From Erwinia tasmaniensis Et1/99 (GTDB lineage Bacteria; Pseudomonadota; Gammaproteobacteria; Enterobacterales; Enterobacteriaceae), in contig NC_010697.1 in NCBI RefSeq assembly GCF_000026185.1, positions 1-48,751 of the forward strand: a stretch of DNA of 48,751 bases, given 5' to 3'. A program made the translations under genes and the position numbers. The notes below the pieces were generated by a model, which was not told the DNA's origin, did no database searches, and saw only the letters and a program-made list of their open reading frames with translations. Positions within the stretch are counted from its first letter, which is position 1. Every line of letters starts with the position of its first letter. Shown in pieces: positions 17,994 to 26,506 of the stretch.

Positions 17994-18384
17994 ATACGCA
18001 GCGCTACTGTTGCTTTTTTGTGGGATTGCTCACGCTGAAGACGTGAAAACGTTCGGTGACCTTGACCACTTACAAAGTGGTCGCGTGTTCTATGACGCGC
18101 AGGCCGCTTTTAATAAAGCGAAGATGGCAGCAGATCAGCCAGAGTCTATTACTGTTTCTGGATTACCGGGTAATACCGGGGAGCAAGCGCCGCAAACCAG
18201 TAAGTTGCCATCTCTTGAAAAAATCGCCGGTGCTGTGGCAACGCTGAGCTTTACAGACAGCAGCAGCAGCTCACAGGTACGGGCGGGTGACAGTGTTCAG
18301 GGCGGTTTTACTGTTGTGTCTGTCTCGATGCGCGGCGTAGTTCTTAAGCGTAATTTCGACGGCCATGTGTTCACTCTCAACTGA
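17980..18384 (+). CDS. pilP: PilP, periplasmic pilus biogenesis protein
   Basis: This 134-residue protein has a signal peptide (cleavage after AHA, residue 19). The C-terminal half (AGDSVQGGFTVVSVSMRGVVLKRNFDGHVFTL) has the small beta-domain pattern of PilP/GspC-type proteins that contact the secretin. It overlaps pilO upstream; the pilQ frame also extends across its 3' end. Confidence 0.82.
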   Translation: MENAKYAALLLLFCGIAHAEDVKTFGDLDHLQSGRVFYDAQAAFNKAKMAADQPESITVSGLPGNTGEQAPQTSKLPSLEKIAGAVATLSFTDSSSSSQVRAGDSVQGGFTVVSVSMRGVVLKRNFDGHVFTLN

Positions 18385-18397
18385 GGTTTGGCAAAGC

Positions 18398-19915
18398 ATG
18401 ACGCAGATTAGTGAAAAAACTCACTCGTTAGTTTCTCTTCCCGTTCGGGAAAACGGCAGTCATTTTTCTATGACGCTGCGCGAAAGTATGAGGCTGATCC
18501 GTGACGAACAAAATCAGGATTATAGTCTCTACGTCCTTCACGAGTTGGGTCAAAGCACAGAATATTTTGAACTTCGACAGCAGCTGCGTAAGAACGAAAT
18601 TGATATCCAGGTTGTATGGTGTGACCGCGCAGAAATTGAAAAGTTATCACATCAGTTCAGCGATTCAGGAGATGAAACAGAGGGCAGCAGCGATTACCAG
18701 AACCTTAATCTCACACTGATAGCAGACGCCACGGCACAACGTGGATCTGATATACATTTCAGGATAGAAAGTCGTTTCACGCGCGTACTTTATCGAATCG
18801 ACGGCAATATGAGGCAGGTGCGTACTGAGTCTGTGGAGTGGGGAACGCGGCTTGTTAACACGCTCTATAACTCAATGAGTGAAGAGCAGAGCCATACCTC
18901 TCTGAGCTACACAGAACCGTGTGACGCGCGTGTCAAAGAACAGTTCGTCAACGGCTACGGACTCAGTACGATACGATTTGCAAGTCGCCCAGGCGGTCAG
19001 GGAAGGCTGGCCGTGGCGCTTCGACTCGTTAGCCGCCGAAAGCAAACGCTAAATTTTAACCAGCTGGGACTAAGACCGGCTGAAGAAAACACGCTACGCC
19101 GGACGTTAACGAGTTCTGGCGCAACGCTGTTTAGTGGCCCTACCGGTCACGGGAAGTCTACGGTTTGTCAGTGTTCAGCAGAGTGGCTGGCAGCTGAAGA
19201 CCCCGGAGAAAATATCCTTTCTGTCGAAGACCCGATTGAATCACCAATCGATGGCGTATTTCAGACACCAAAAGGAAAACAAACTTACGCAGAGGGCGTT
19301 GAAAACCTGCTACGAATGGATCCAGATCGACTCTATGTCGGTGAAATTCGTAGTCCTGCCGCCGCAAACGCCGTCATTGAGGCCGTGAACACCGGTACAC
19401 CATTGCTATCAACAATTCACACTAATTCAGCAGCGGATATTCTGCACCGGCTGCGCGGATTCGGCGTCGATAATGACCTGCTATTTGACCCGACGATAGT
19501 ATCGGGCTTGGTCGGACTGCGGCTTGTACCGTTGCTGTGCAACGAATGCAAGATACCGTGGCACGAGGGGCGGTCAAGTGTCAGTCCTGTGATGCAGGAG
19601 ATGGTTGAAAGTCATGCTGATATTTCAAAGGTCTACTTGCGAAGGCCGGGCGGGTGCAGCTGTTGCGGCGGCACGGGAATAAAAGGACGAACGGCGGTGT
19701 TTGAAGTCATCGAAACGGATAACGTGTTTATGCGTATTTACAACGTCAAAGGAAAGCTCGCGGCGTACCTGGACTGGATAGACAAAGGCGGCGTAACGCT
19801 ATGTCAGAACCTGACAAATTTAATTAACGAGGGCTTAACCGATCCGGTTTGGGCGCATCGGCGGATATGCAACCTCGACCGCGATACACGCTTAAAAGCG
19901 GGGGCCGAAATGTGA
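18398..19915 (+). CDS. pilQ: PilQ, GspE/PilB-type pilus assembly ATPase
   Basis: This cytoplasmic motor drives thin-pilus extension. Over 505 residues, Walker A is FSGPTGHGKST around residues 245-255, the Asp box is ILSVEDPIESPIDG, Walker B is RMDPDRLYVGEIR, and the His box is STIHTNSA. A four-Cys zinc site follows (CNEC at about 383 and CSCC at about 425), as in assembly ATPases. The frame is open from 18365, but the ATG at 18398 has GAGG upstream. It overlaps the pilR GTG. Confidence 0.92.
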   Translation: MTQISEKTHSLVSLPVRENGSHFSMTLRESMRLIRDEQNQDYSLYVLHELGQSTEYFELRQQLRKNEIDIQVVWCDRAEIEKLSHQFSDSGDETEGSSDYQNLNLTLIADATAQRGSDIHFRIESRFTRVLYRIDGNMRQVRTESVEWGTRLVNTLYNSMSEEQSHTSLSYTEPCDARVKEQFVNGYGLSTIRFASRPGGQGRLAVALRLVSRRKQTLNFNQLGLRPAEENTLRRTLTSSGATLFSGPTGHGKSTVCQCSAEWLAAEDPGENILSVEDPIESPIDGVFQTPKGKQTYAEGVENLLRMDPDRLYVGEIRSPAAANAVIEAVNTGTPLLSTIHTNSAADILHRLRGFGVDNDLLFDPTIVSGLVGLRLVPLLCNECKIPWHEGRSSVSPVMQEMVESHADISKVYLRRPGGCSCCGGTGIKGRTAVFEVIETDNVFMRIYNVKGKLAAYLDWIDKGGVTLCQNLTNLINEGLTDPVWAHRRICNLDRDTRLKAGAEM

Positions 19916-20979
19916 ACAGATTTGAACGTTTTCTTTATCATGCCACTTTCAGCGAACTAGACCGCATAGAGATTTATGATGATTTCAGGCAGTATCTTCT
20001 CGACGGGAGACACGTAAAAGATGCTTACCAGCGTCTGATAGATAATTACAGCAGGAGAGGTAAGAAGCCCGGCGATGCTGTAGCTCAGATATTGTCAGAG
20101 TGTGCTGAAAATTTAGGAAACGGATTCGGACTGGGCGAATCAATGCGCGAATGGATACCCGATCAGGAGCTGAGCATTATAGAGTCATGCGATCTGGCGG
20201 GGCGACCTGAAGATGGGTTCATGAACGCAATCACTATTGCAGACGGAACGGGACGGATCCGCAGCATCGTTAAATCAACCGCAACAGTTTCATGCTACTT
20301 GATACTGCTTTCAATCGGTGTTGTGGCATTATTCTGTATCATGCTTGTTCCTGCTATTTTGCAATCTGTACCGCTGCAACAGTGGAACACATTACAGACC
20401 GGCGTGTATTACTTTTATCTGCTGCTAACTCAGTGGTGGTGGCTGCTGCTGCTGTGTATGGGGGGCATTGTTGCCGCCGTGATTTTCTCGTTGAACCGAC
20501 TGACGGGGCGATTACGTTTCTTTCTGGATCGATTTCCTCCCTGGTCGATTTACCGGCGCATTCAGGGAGCTGCTTTTATCATGAACATGAATGCGATGGA
20601 TGCGGCAGGGATTCCCATCGAGCAGGCCGTAACCAGCATGAAAAAGTCAACGCGCTCGTCATGGCTTTATGAACGTCTTGAGGCGCTGGAACGTGCTGTA
20701 AGCACGGGAGAAAAAAACCTGGGCCAGGCGCTTGATGCAACGGGCTACGAATTTCCCGATGAACGCGCAATCATCAAACTACAAAGCCTGTTTGAGACAA
20801 AAAACAGTGAGGGTTCTCTGAAACGATTCGCTGCAACCTGGCTTGACCGCACGGTAAGCAGCGTAGAGAAAACCGGCGATCGAATGCGTATAGTCTGCCT
20901 GTTGCTCAGCGGTGTTATGATTTGCTCATTAATGCTCATCATGTTCAGTCTTATCCAGAAAGCATTTTTCTTTAATTAA
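19912..20979 (+). CDS. pilR: PilR, GspF/PilC-type inner membrane platform protein
   Basis: This polytopic platform protein couples the ATPase to the growing pilus. It has 355 residues in two cytoplasmic helical bundles: GSPII_F-like segments near residues 55-120 (GNGFGLGESMREWIPDQELSII) and 230-310 (MDAAGIPIEQAVTSMK). They are separated by two membrane helices (about 125-150 and 168-195), and a last helix lies at the C-terminus. The GTG start at 19912 overlaps the pilQ stop. Confidence 0.88.
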   Translation: MNRFERFLYHATFSELDRIEIYDDFRQYLLDGRHVKDAYQRLIDNYSRRGKKPGDAVAQILSECAENLGNGFGLGESMREWIPDQELSIIESCDLAGRPEDGFMNAITIADGTGRIRSIVKSTATVSCYLILLSIGVVALFCIMLVPAILQSVPLQQWNTLQTGVYYFYLLLTQWWWLLLLCMGGIVAAVIFSLNRLTGRLRFFLDRFPPWSIYRRIQGAAFIMNMNAMDAAGIPIEQAVTSMKKSTRSSWLYERLEALERAVSTGEKNLGQALDATGYEFPDERAIIKLQSLFETKNSEGSLKRFAATWLDRTVSSVEKTGDRMRIVCLLLSGVMICSLMLIMFSLIQKAFFFN

Positions 20980-21060
20980 AAACGTATCAGGCTTTATCTC
21001 ATTTTCATTAATTGAGTCGAGGTAATGAATTCAATAACTACGTCAATAATAAGAGGTTAG

Positions 21061-21171
21061 ATGAAAGGAAATAAAGTGGGCTTATATTTAAATGATATGA
21101 CCGTGACATATGGCCTCTCTGCGGTAATTATTATTTTTATTCTCTTTGCAGCTCCGACATTTTTTCATTAA
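21061..21171 (+). CDS. 36-residue pilin-like membrane peptide
   Basis: This short frame has an AGAGG ribosome binding site before ATG. Residues 11-30 (NDMTVTYGLSAVIIIFIL) line up with the N-terminal helices of PilS (TDQTVSLGISMVIIGLVL) and PilV (TDATVAYGIAIVIVVTLF). It thus looks like a prepilin helix with no globular head. The usual Gly before the helix is replaced by a KVGLYL stretch. It could be a pseudopilin remnant or a short regulatory or initiating peptide. Confidence 0.6.
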   Translation: MKGNKVGLYLNDMTVTYGLSAVIIIFILFAAPTFFH

Positions 21172-21269
21172 GAGATTAAAGAACTAAACCACCATTTTAC
21201 AAACTTCAATCCAAACGAAACACGCTTCTCGCGTGCTCACTAAATACGTCCAACAAAAGGGTTTTAAGC

Positions 21270-21773
21270 ATGAAAAAGTTAAAAAAAGGTATCGCGCAGA
21301 TTACTGACCAGACCGTATCACTGGGTATCAGTATGGTGATTATCGGCCTGGTTCTTGCAGCGGCGACAGTCGGCTACTTCTATGTGAAAAGTACGAGTGA
21401 TACGTCACTACTGACAATGGTGATAAACGAAACGAAAAATCTTAAAAACAGCAACGGATACGGAAACGATGATTTTGTACCTGCGCTAATAAAGGGTGGC
21501 AGCATTTCTAAAAGCTACACAATCGCTGATAACAAAATATATAACAAGTCGGGAGGGCAGGTAACGGTCACTGGAAATGGTGTCGGGTTCATCGTAACCA
21601 CAAGTCAGTTGCCACAAAGCGATTGCCTGAAAATAGCGAAAAGTCTGGGTACAACGGATTTGAAGTCAACAAAAATCAATAACACCACGTTTACGGGGGA
21701 AGTCACCGCCGCAAATGCGGCGACTGAATGCACCGATGGCAATAATACGCTGACATTCAATACAAAATCATAA
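21270..21773 (+). CDS. pilS: PilS, major type IVb prepilin
   Basis: This is the major thin-pilus subunit, 167 residues. A short basic leader KKLKKG is followed by IAQITDQTVSLGISMVIIGLVLAA, so cleavage by PilU after Gly7 is expected. Residue 5 of the mature helix is Thr, not the usual Glu. The C-terminal domain has two Cys (SDCLKIAKSL and AATECTDG), the usual pilin disulphide. A strong stem-loop follows the stop. The leader is much shorter than I recall for R64 PilS. Confidence 0.88.
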   Translation: MKKLKKGIAQITDQTVSLGISMVIIGLVLAAATVGYFYVKSTSDTSLLTMVINETKNLKNSNGYGNDDFVPALIKGGSISKSYTIADNKIYNKSGGQVTVTGNGVGFIVTTSQLPQSDCLKIAKSLGTTDLKSTKINNTTFTGEVTAANAATECTDGNNTLTFNTKS

Positions 21774-21781
21774 CCCTTACC

Positions 21782-21800
21782 GCCGCCGCATAGCGGCGGC
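21782..21800 (+). other. GC-rich stem-loop after pilS
   Basis: GCCGCCGC/GCGGCGGC pairs perfectly around a 3-base loop directly after the pilin stop. There is no T-run, so transcription can continue. It probably stabilises the pilS message or partly attenuates downstream genes, giving excess pilin. Confidence 0.65.
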
Positions 21801-21816
21801 AATACCCGGACTTATC

Positions 21817-22755
21817 ATGACAGTAAATACACTCAGAGAATCTGACTTTATCGACCTCTATATTGGTGAAAGCTATGCTGAAATCAAAGGGATGCTGGGT
21901 TCTGCCAATTTTTTGTCACCTGTTCCTGAATGTCTAAGCGATGATGTAAAAAAAATTCAGGCCGTATGTATCAAACAGCATCGCGAAACGGGCCGGAGTG
22001 AATTTTCGGTTTTTTACGATACACGTTTATACCGCGCAACAATCTCAAAAGACTTGCTCGGCCGCACAGACCTGGTGCTGAGGCAGACACCGGCACATAT
22101 ACGTGCATTCAAAGATATTCCTTTCAGCACCCCACTTCGTCGATCTGTAGAACAGCCAGCCGCCACAGGACTGTTTCTGATCGCCGGAAAAATGGCCTCT
22201 GGTAAAACCACCACGGCATCGTCAATCTTACAGCACAGGATTGAGAAAACCGGTGAGCTTGGCGTGGCGATTGAAGACCCTGCAGAAACCCTGCTACAGG
22301 GCAGACACGGAAACGGGCGCTGTATCCAGCTTGAAGTACATGAAGATGAGGGCTATGCCAGCGCAACGCGTAAAGCGTACCGAATGGGTGCGTCAGCATT
22401 CTTGCTGGGAGAAATCCGAGATGGTGCAACTGCACATGAAGTGCTGAAAGCCTCGCTCAGCATGTTTGTCGTTTCAACAATTCACGCATCATCGATTACT
22501 GAAGCCCTAGAGCGTTACGTTATGTTCTGTGAAGAAGTGAGTCCTGCTGCACGCGCTAACATAGCCAGCACACTGTATGTGCTGGCGCATCAGACGATGC
22601 GCATCAATACAGATAACAACCAACGTCATGTCGATATAGCCGGTTTCAACATACGCAACACGCCAGCCGCCGCGACAATAAGGGCAAAAATAACCGCCGG
22701 AAATTTCAACCTTACAGACCAGTTCAGCAACATGACATATGAATTTAGGGACTAA
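21817..22755 (+). CDS. Second secretion ATPase, PilT/VirB11-like, candidate retraction motor
   Basis: This 312-residue ATPase has Walker A LIAGKMASGKTTT around residues 121-133, an Asp box VAIEDPAE, Walker B ASAFLLGEIRD and a His box STIHASS. It lacks the zinc Cys motif of PilQ and the long N1 domain of assembly ATPases, so it is closer to PilT-type proteins. The IncI1 thin-pilus set as I know it has only PilQ, so a second motor between pilS and pilV is unusual. Retraction is the simplest role; a role in minor pilin loading is also possible. Confidence 0.8.
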   Translation: MTVNTLRESDFIDLYIGESYAEIKGMLGSANFLSPVPECLSDDVKKIQAVCIKQHRETGRSEFSVFYDTRLYRATISKDLLGRTDLVLRQTPAHIRAFKDIPFSTPLRRSVEQPAATGLFLIAGKMASGKTTTASSILQHRIEKTGELGVAIEDPAETLLQGRHGNGRCIQLEVHEDEGYASATRKAYRMGASAFLLGEIRDGATAHEVLKASLSMFVVSTIHASSITEALERYVMFCEEVSPAARANIASTLYVLAHQTMRINTDNNQRHVDIAGFNIRNTPAAATIRAKITAGNFNLTDQFSNMTYEFRD

Positions 22756-22758
22756 ATC

Positions 22759-24129
22759 GTGAACAAGATGAAACGAGGTATTGCACAGATTACAGATGCA
22801 ACAGTGGCGTATGGAATAGCCATCGTAATTGTTGTGACACTATTTATCCCACTGATTGTATGGGCTGCGGAGGAGTATCAACTCAACGTGGCAGCAGGTC
22901 AGGCGAATACGGTGCAGAAAGCCGTTAACCGTTACATTGCCGATCAGCAGGCAACAATTGCAGCGGGGAGCAGTCCGACCAGAGGTTTTACGCTTACAGT
23001 ACCTATGCTCGTTAATGCCGGTTACTTGCCATACGGCTTTTCATCGACTAACGCTTACACTGCCACTTATCACACGCTTATCTTTCAGCCAGCGGTCAAC
23101 AAATTTCACACTATGACGTTTCTAATAGATGGTGCACAGCTGACGCTCAGCCTGGCGCGCAAGTTCGCAAATCATATTGGAGCAGCCGGTGGCTATATAG
23201 AGAACGGCGTGGCTAAGGGCGCGATTGGTAGCTGGCAGGAAAACCTGTCGGCCTTCGGAGGCTACAATCCGGGTGAAGGGAGCGTGGTGATTGCCGGCTT
23301 CTACTCCAACGGTGCGCTAGTGAACGATTATCTTTACCGTCACAGCGTTGCAGGGCATCCAGAACTCAACACGATGGGTACTACGCTTAACATGGGCAGC
23401 AACGACATTAGCAGCGCGAAAACCATCGGGACCCAGACGCTGAACGCGTCGGCCGATGTAAATACCGCACGACTTACCGCCACGCAGAGTATCCAGTCGA
23501 ACGACACCATCAACGCTAACGGTAATATCACCTCCCGGAGCAGTATTTCTGCTTCGGGAAATGTCACGGCCAGCGGAAGCATGTCCGCTTCAGGAAGCGT
23601 CACCGCCGGTAATGACGTCACGGCCAATGGCACACTTCGTGCCGGTCAAGACGCGGTGATTGGTGGAATAATGAAGCTGCAGCAGGTCAATACAGCCGGA
23701 ACATACTGTGATACCTGGGGCGGCGTCAGCCGGGACAGTTCGGGCGCCGTATTGTCCTGTCAGGCTGGTATATGGGACTGGGTGCCTTTTTCACGAGATG
23801 AAAATGGCGGGATAGCCTTCCCGAACGGATTGAAAATTGCTTGGGGAACGGGTGCAGCCGTCACCCTTTCTCAGACCAACTCGCTGGCTTCTGGCTATGG
23901 CCTTTATGAAGGGTGGGTAGGTGTGACACCGCAGTTTTACATCAACGGAAAGCAGATATCCTTTTCACGTGTTCTCAATGTGCAGATCACTCCCGATGAT
24001 ATCGGCGGTGAAGGCGCGAGTGAAATGGCGTGGCTGGGTACAATTTATCCTGGTAGTTTTTCAGTGGGAACATCATCCCGCATACAGGGTGCTACGCAAC
24101 GCTTTCACTGGTCTGCCATTGGCTACTGA
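22759..24129 (+). CDS. pilV: PilV-like tip adhesin/minor pilin
   Basis: This 456-residue minor pilin carries the recipient-binding tip. The GTG start is followed by NKMKRG-IAQITDATVAYGIAIVIVV, almost the same leader and helix as PilS. The shaft contains short repeats (ITSRSSISASGNVTASGSMS and similar, residues 245-300) like PilV proteins. The C-terminal ~130 residues (GGIMKLQQ.. to SAIGY) form a compact head. In IncI1 this part is switched by a shufflon; here no inverted-repeat segments or rci gene follow, so the tip looks fixed. Confidence 0.85.
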   Translation: MNKMKRGIAQITDATVAYGIAIVIVVTLFIPLIVWAAEEYQLNVAAGQANTVQKAVNRYIADQQATIAAGSSPTRGFTLTVPMLVNAGYLPYGFSSTNAYTATYHTLIFQPAVNKFHTMTFLIDGAQLTLSLARKFANHIGAAGGYIENGVAKGAIGSWQENLSAFGGYNPGEGSVVIAGFYSNGALVNDYLYRHSVAGHPELNTMGTTLNMGSNDISSAKTIGTQTLNASADVNTARLTATQSIQSNDTINANGNITSRSSISASGNVTASGSMSASGSVTAGNDVTANGTLRAGQDAVIGGIMKLQQVNTAGTYCDTWGGVSRDSSGAVLSCQAGIWDWVPFSRDENGGIAFPNGLKIAWGTGAAVTLSQTNSLASGYGLYEGWVGVTPQFYINGKQISFSRVLNVQITPDDIGGEGASEMAWLGTIYPGSFSVGTSSRIQGATQRFHWSAIGY

Positions 24130-24202
24130 AATTTTAAATAAAGGGCTGGGTATCGTTCCGATCTCAGTGACGGGCCCGGCGGCGAGATTATCAGGCTTAA
24201 CC

Positions 24203-24631
24203 ATGCGATCTTCCCTTTTTTTCGCTGCCGCACTGCTCGCGGCGGTGAGCATTCTGTTGTCCTGCGTCAATGATGCAAACAGGGACACCTTGGCCAACGC
24301 GCAGCAGGCGCAGCAGTCGGGCCAGTTTCTTCACTACGTATCTGCCTTTAACGATCTCTGGGTAGCCGATACGCCTCCCGACGGAGATGCCGCTTCGCGT
24401 ATCACGCTGCCGGACTGGCTACCCCAGAGCAGCAGTATTCGTCTGCGCATCAGCGGGGGGGCCGGTTACGTTTACACACCCTCTTCCCCCGGCTTCTATG
24501 CGCAGCTGATGGAGGACACGGAATACAGTTCGCACTTTGGCATGAGCGATGCGGCCGGTATCAATACTCCGTCAGGGCGGCTTGCCCGCCCCGACTTTAT
24601 TCCGGCGGGCTATGTGGTTTACGTGAGGTAA
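24203..24631 (+). CDS. pilM: PilM-like pilus biogenesis protein
   Basis: This 142-residue protein has an N-terminal hydrophobic segment (residues 4-20, possibly a lipobox LLSC). It then has a soluble domain with the PilM pattern: Q..FL.Y..A.N.., ITLPDWLP, VYTPSSPGFYAQLMEDTEYS, G....G.L..P.......P..IPAGYVVYVR. The open frame extends upstream into pilV, but 24203 is the first sensible ATG; no strong ribosome binding site is seen. In IncI1 pilM sits before pilN; here it is moved behind pilV. Confidence 0.72.
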   Translation: MRSSLFFAAALLAAVSILLSCVNDANRDTLANAQQAQQSGQFLHYVSAFNDLWVADTPPDGDAASRITLPDWLPQSSSIRLRISGGAGYVYTPSSPGFYAQLMEDTEYSSHFGMSDAAGINTPSGRLARPDFIPAGYVVYVR

Positions 24632-24632
24632 T

Positions 24633-25244
24633 ATGATAATGCTTTTTGTATCAATACTATATTCGCTAGTCTTGGCATTTAATATACCTACGCTATATCA
24701 AGGTGCCAAGGTTAGCGTAGTAGAAAATAATATCTATTTTAGTAAGCAGGATAACAGTGTCAGCATAAAACCCTTTTTTGCAACCTTTATCATTTGCGCC
24801 GGAGTGGTTCCGTGCTGGCTTGTTAGCCACAGCTACGGTTTAACTTTTTTTATCGCGCTTTTTGGCAGTGCAGCATATATAGACTATGTAACGCGCTGGG
24901 TGCCAGATATTCTCATTTTTGCGTTATCCTGGATTGCGTTAAGCACGGTGATGCCTGGCGAGTTTGATGCCGCACCTGTATTAGTTAGCGCTGCTGTTAT
25001 GGTCATTCCGTGCCTGGTAGTTAATGTTATTGCAATTATGCGTTGCCAGCGACCAGCGCTGGCCAGCGGAGATATTTACCTTTTGCCTGCTATTGGCGTA
25101 TGGCTAAGACCTGAATGGGGGGCAGCATGTCTTGTGACGAGCTTTTTACTCGCCGGATTAGGTGGGCTGCGTTATCAAAATATTCCGTTCGTAACCGTTA
25201 TATATCCAGTTTTTGTAGTGGCAGTAATATGCAACGCACAGTGA
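24633..25244 (+). CDS. pilU: PilU, prepilin peptidase (A24 family)
   Basis: This membrane aspartyl protease trims PilS and PilV. It has 203 residues with about six hydrophobic segments. The two catalytic Asp are in AAYIDYVTRWVPD (about residue 87) and ASGDIYLLPAIG (about residue 147, the GxGD-like site). The N-terminal Cys-rich methylase domain of large prepilin peptidases is absent, as in other plasmid PilU proteins. It overlaps pilT by 16 bases. Confidence 0.85.
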   Translation: MIMLFVSILYSLVLAFNIPTLYQGAKVSVVENNIYFSKQDNSVSIKPFFATFIICAGVVPCWLVSHSYGLTFFIALFGSAAYIDYVTRWVPDILIFALSWIALSTVMPGEFDAAPVLVSAAVMVIPCLVVNVIAIMRCQRPALASGDIYLLPAIGVWLRPEWGAACLVTSFLLAGLGGLRYQNIPFVTVIYPVFVVAVICNAQ

Positions 25245-25714
25245 TATTGATATTGATTGTTGTGGGGATTTTCTCATGCCCCTTGCGGGCGGGTGCGAAC
25301 GCATTAACTGATATTACACAATGTTTCAGAAACGCAGGTGAAAGGTTCAGCGTGGACTGGCGATTGCTTAAGGCTATCGCAGAAGTGGAAAGTTCACTCA
25401 ATCCCGGAGCAATAGGGCTTAACAGAAAAGCAGGGGTCGTTGTCAGTGAAGACGTCGGTATGATGCAGATAAATTCGTCCTGGTATCCCGTACTTGATAA
25501 AATGGGGATTAGCAGAAAAGAATTACTTAATAACCCATGTCAGAATATACACGTGGGTGCGTGGATCTTAGCAAGTAATATTATGAATAACGGTGTTAAC
25601 TGGGAATCCGTCGGAGCATATAACGCGGGTTTCAAAGGGGCAAACGCGCCTTTTCGTATGAGGTATGCAAAAAAGGTTTATGCGCGTTATTTAGTCTTGA
25701 TTGGTTCTGATTGA
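25229..25714 (+). CDS. pilT: PilT, lytic transglycosylase (IncI nomenclature)
   Basis: This periplasmic wall-cleaving enzyme has 161 residues with a signal peptide (residues 1-22). The catalytic Glu is in LLKAIAEVESSLNPGAIG, followed by VGMMQINSSWYPVL and VGAWILA..., the SLT signature. It is the IncI PilT, not the PilT retraction ATPase. The ATG at 25229 lies inside pilU. It serves the thin pilus, while virB1 serves the secretion channel. Confidence 0.88.
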   Translation: MQRTVILILIVVGIFSCPLRAGANALTDITQCFRNAGERFSVDWRLLKAIAEVESSLNPGAIGLNRKAGVVVSEDVGMMQINSSWYPVLDKMGISRKELLNNPCQNIHVGAWILASNIMNNGVNWESVGAYNAGFKGANAPFRMRYAKKVYARYLVLIGSD

Positions 25715-25732
25715 TTTTACGGGAGTATGTAA

Positions 25733-25831
25733 ATTCCGCATGATGAAAAAATTAGTATTATATTTTCAATCATAATTCTTGCTGTCTCCTTTGCCGGGGT
25801 TGTACTTTATGTAATAAATAACCTTCCATGA
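25733..25831 (+). CDS. Possible 32-residue membrane peptide with ATT start
   Basis: A short frame codes for a charged start (PHDEK) and one clear transmembrane helix (ISIIFSIIILAVSFAGVVLYVI). No ATG, GTG or TTG fits; an ATT at 25733 lies 7 bases after GGGAG. ATT is a rare start, so this may be a decayed gene. It is kept because the hydrophobic pattern recurs in the next small frames. Confidence 0.35.
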   Translation: MPHDEKISIIFSIIILAVSFAGVVLYVINNLP

Positions 25832-25872
25832 TCAATGGTTTTTAAATGAAATTCGAACTGACAGGAAACTGA

Positions 25873-26283
25873 ATGATGGAAAAAATAAGGTATCAGCGAA
25901 CGGGTATTGCAGCCTGCTTATTTCTTTTTGGTTGGTTGAGCGCCGTAGGTTACCTGAGCTGGCAATATGAATTTGACTTCTCACCCTGGCAAAAGGACGA
26001 GGCATCCGTGCTGCCCCTGACGCAGGCAATCTTTAAGCATCAATGTACCAGTGAGAACCAGACGTTAACCCGCGATGGCGACAAGGATTTTGAAACTTAT
26101 AGCGCGGCGTGGTTCGGCTGTCTTTCCGACCGCTCTGATGCACTCATGCGCCGTCTGTCGCTGTCCGTCACCGGATACAGTGACCTGAGCTGCAGGATGA
26201 AGGCCGAAGGTGAAGGACGTCCTGACGACGCCTGCAAAAAGGCGCTCGATGAGCGGATGCTGATGCACCATGTGCTGAAATAA
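25873..26283 (+). CDS. Membrane-anchored Cys-containing protein, unknown
   Basis: This 136-residue protein has one N-terminal transmembrane helix (residues 11-32) and a periplasmic part with four spaced Cys (HQCTSE, FGCLSD, LSCRMK, DACKKA) that could form two disulphides. AGGAAAC precedes the ATG. It lies downstream of the thin-pilus genes and shares their base composition, so it may serve that system. I do not recognise it. Confidence 0.6.
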   Translation: MMEKIRYQRTGIAACLFLFGWLSAVGYLSWQYEFDFSPWQKDEASVLPLTQAIFKHQCTSENQTLTRDGDKDFETYSAAWFGCLSDRSDALMRRLSLSVTGYSDLSCRMKAEGEGRPDDACKKALDERMLMHHVLK

Positions 26284-26506
26284 TTTTCCTTAGAAGGTGA
26301 AAATAATCAGGCAAAAGAGTTGGACTTGTTCTGGTGTTGGTAACAGTGCTTTATTACATTTTGTTTTGATGATGATGCCGGAGTAAAGGTGAAGCCGCGC
26401 ATTTCTATCCTGATTGTGTTTTTAGTGACTATGAACTCAACGAAACCCTGTTAGCACTTTTAAAAATGGAAGATGAAATGATTGTATAGATTATTCGAAG
26501 TGCCTA
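26284..26506. other. Gap with no clear gene
   Basis: AT-rich sequence with only very short open frames, among them a 21-residue hydrophobic frame from a GTG near 26390 preceded by a weak purine stretch. I see no terminator or promoter I would defend. It may be decayed coding sequence. Confidence 0.4.

Noticed and set aside
25229..25714. pilT as retraction ATPase
   Set aside because: The sequence is a lytic transglycosylase; the name follows IncI usage. The candidate retraction motor is the gene at 21817-22755.
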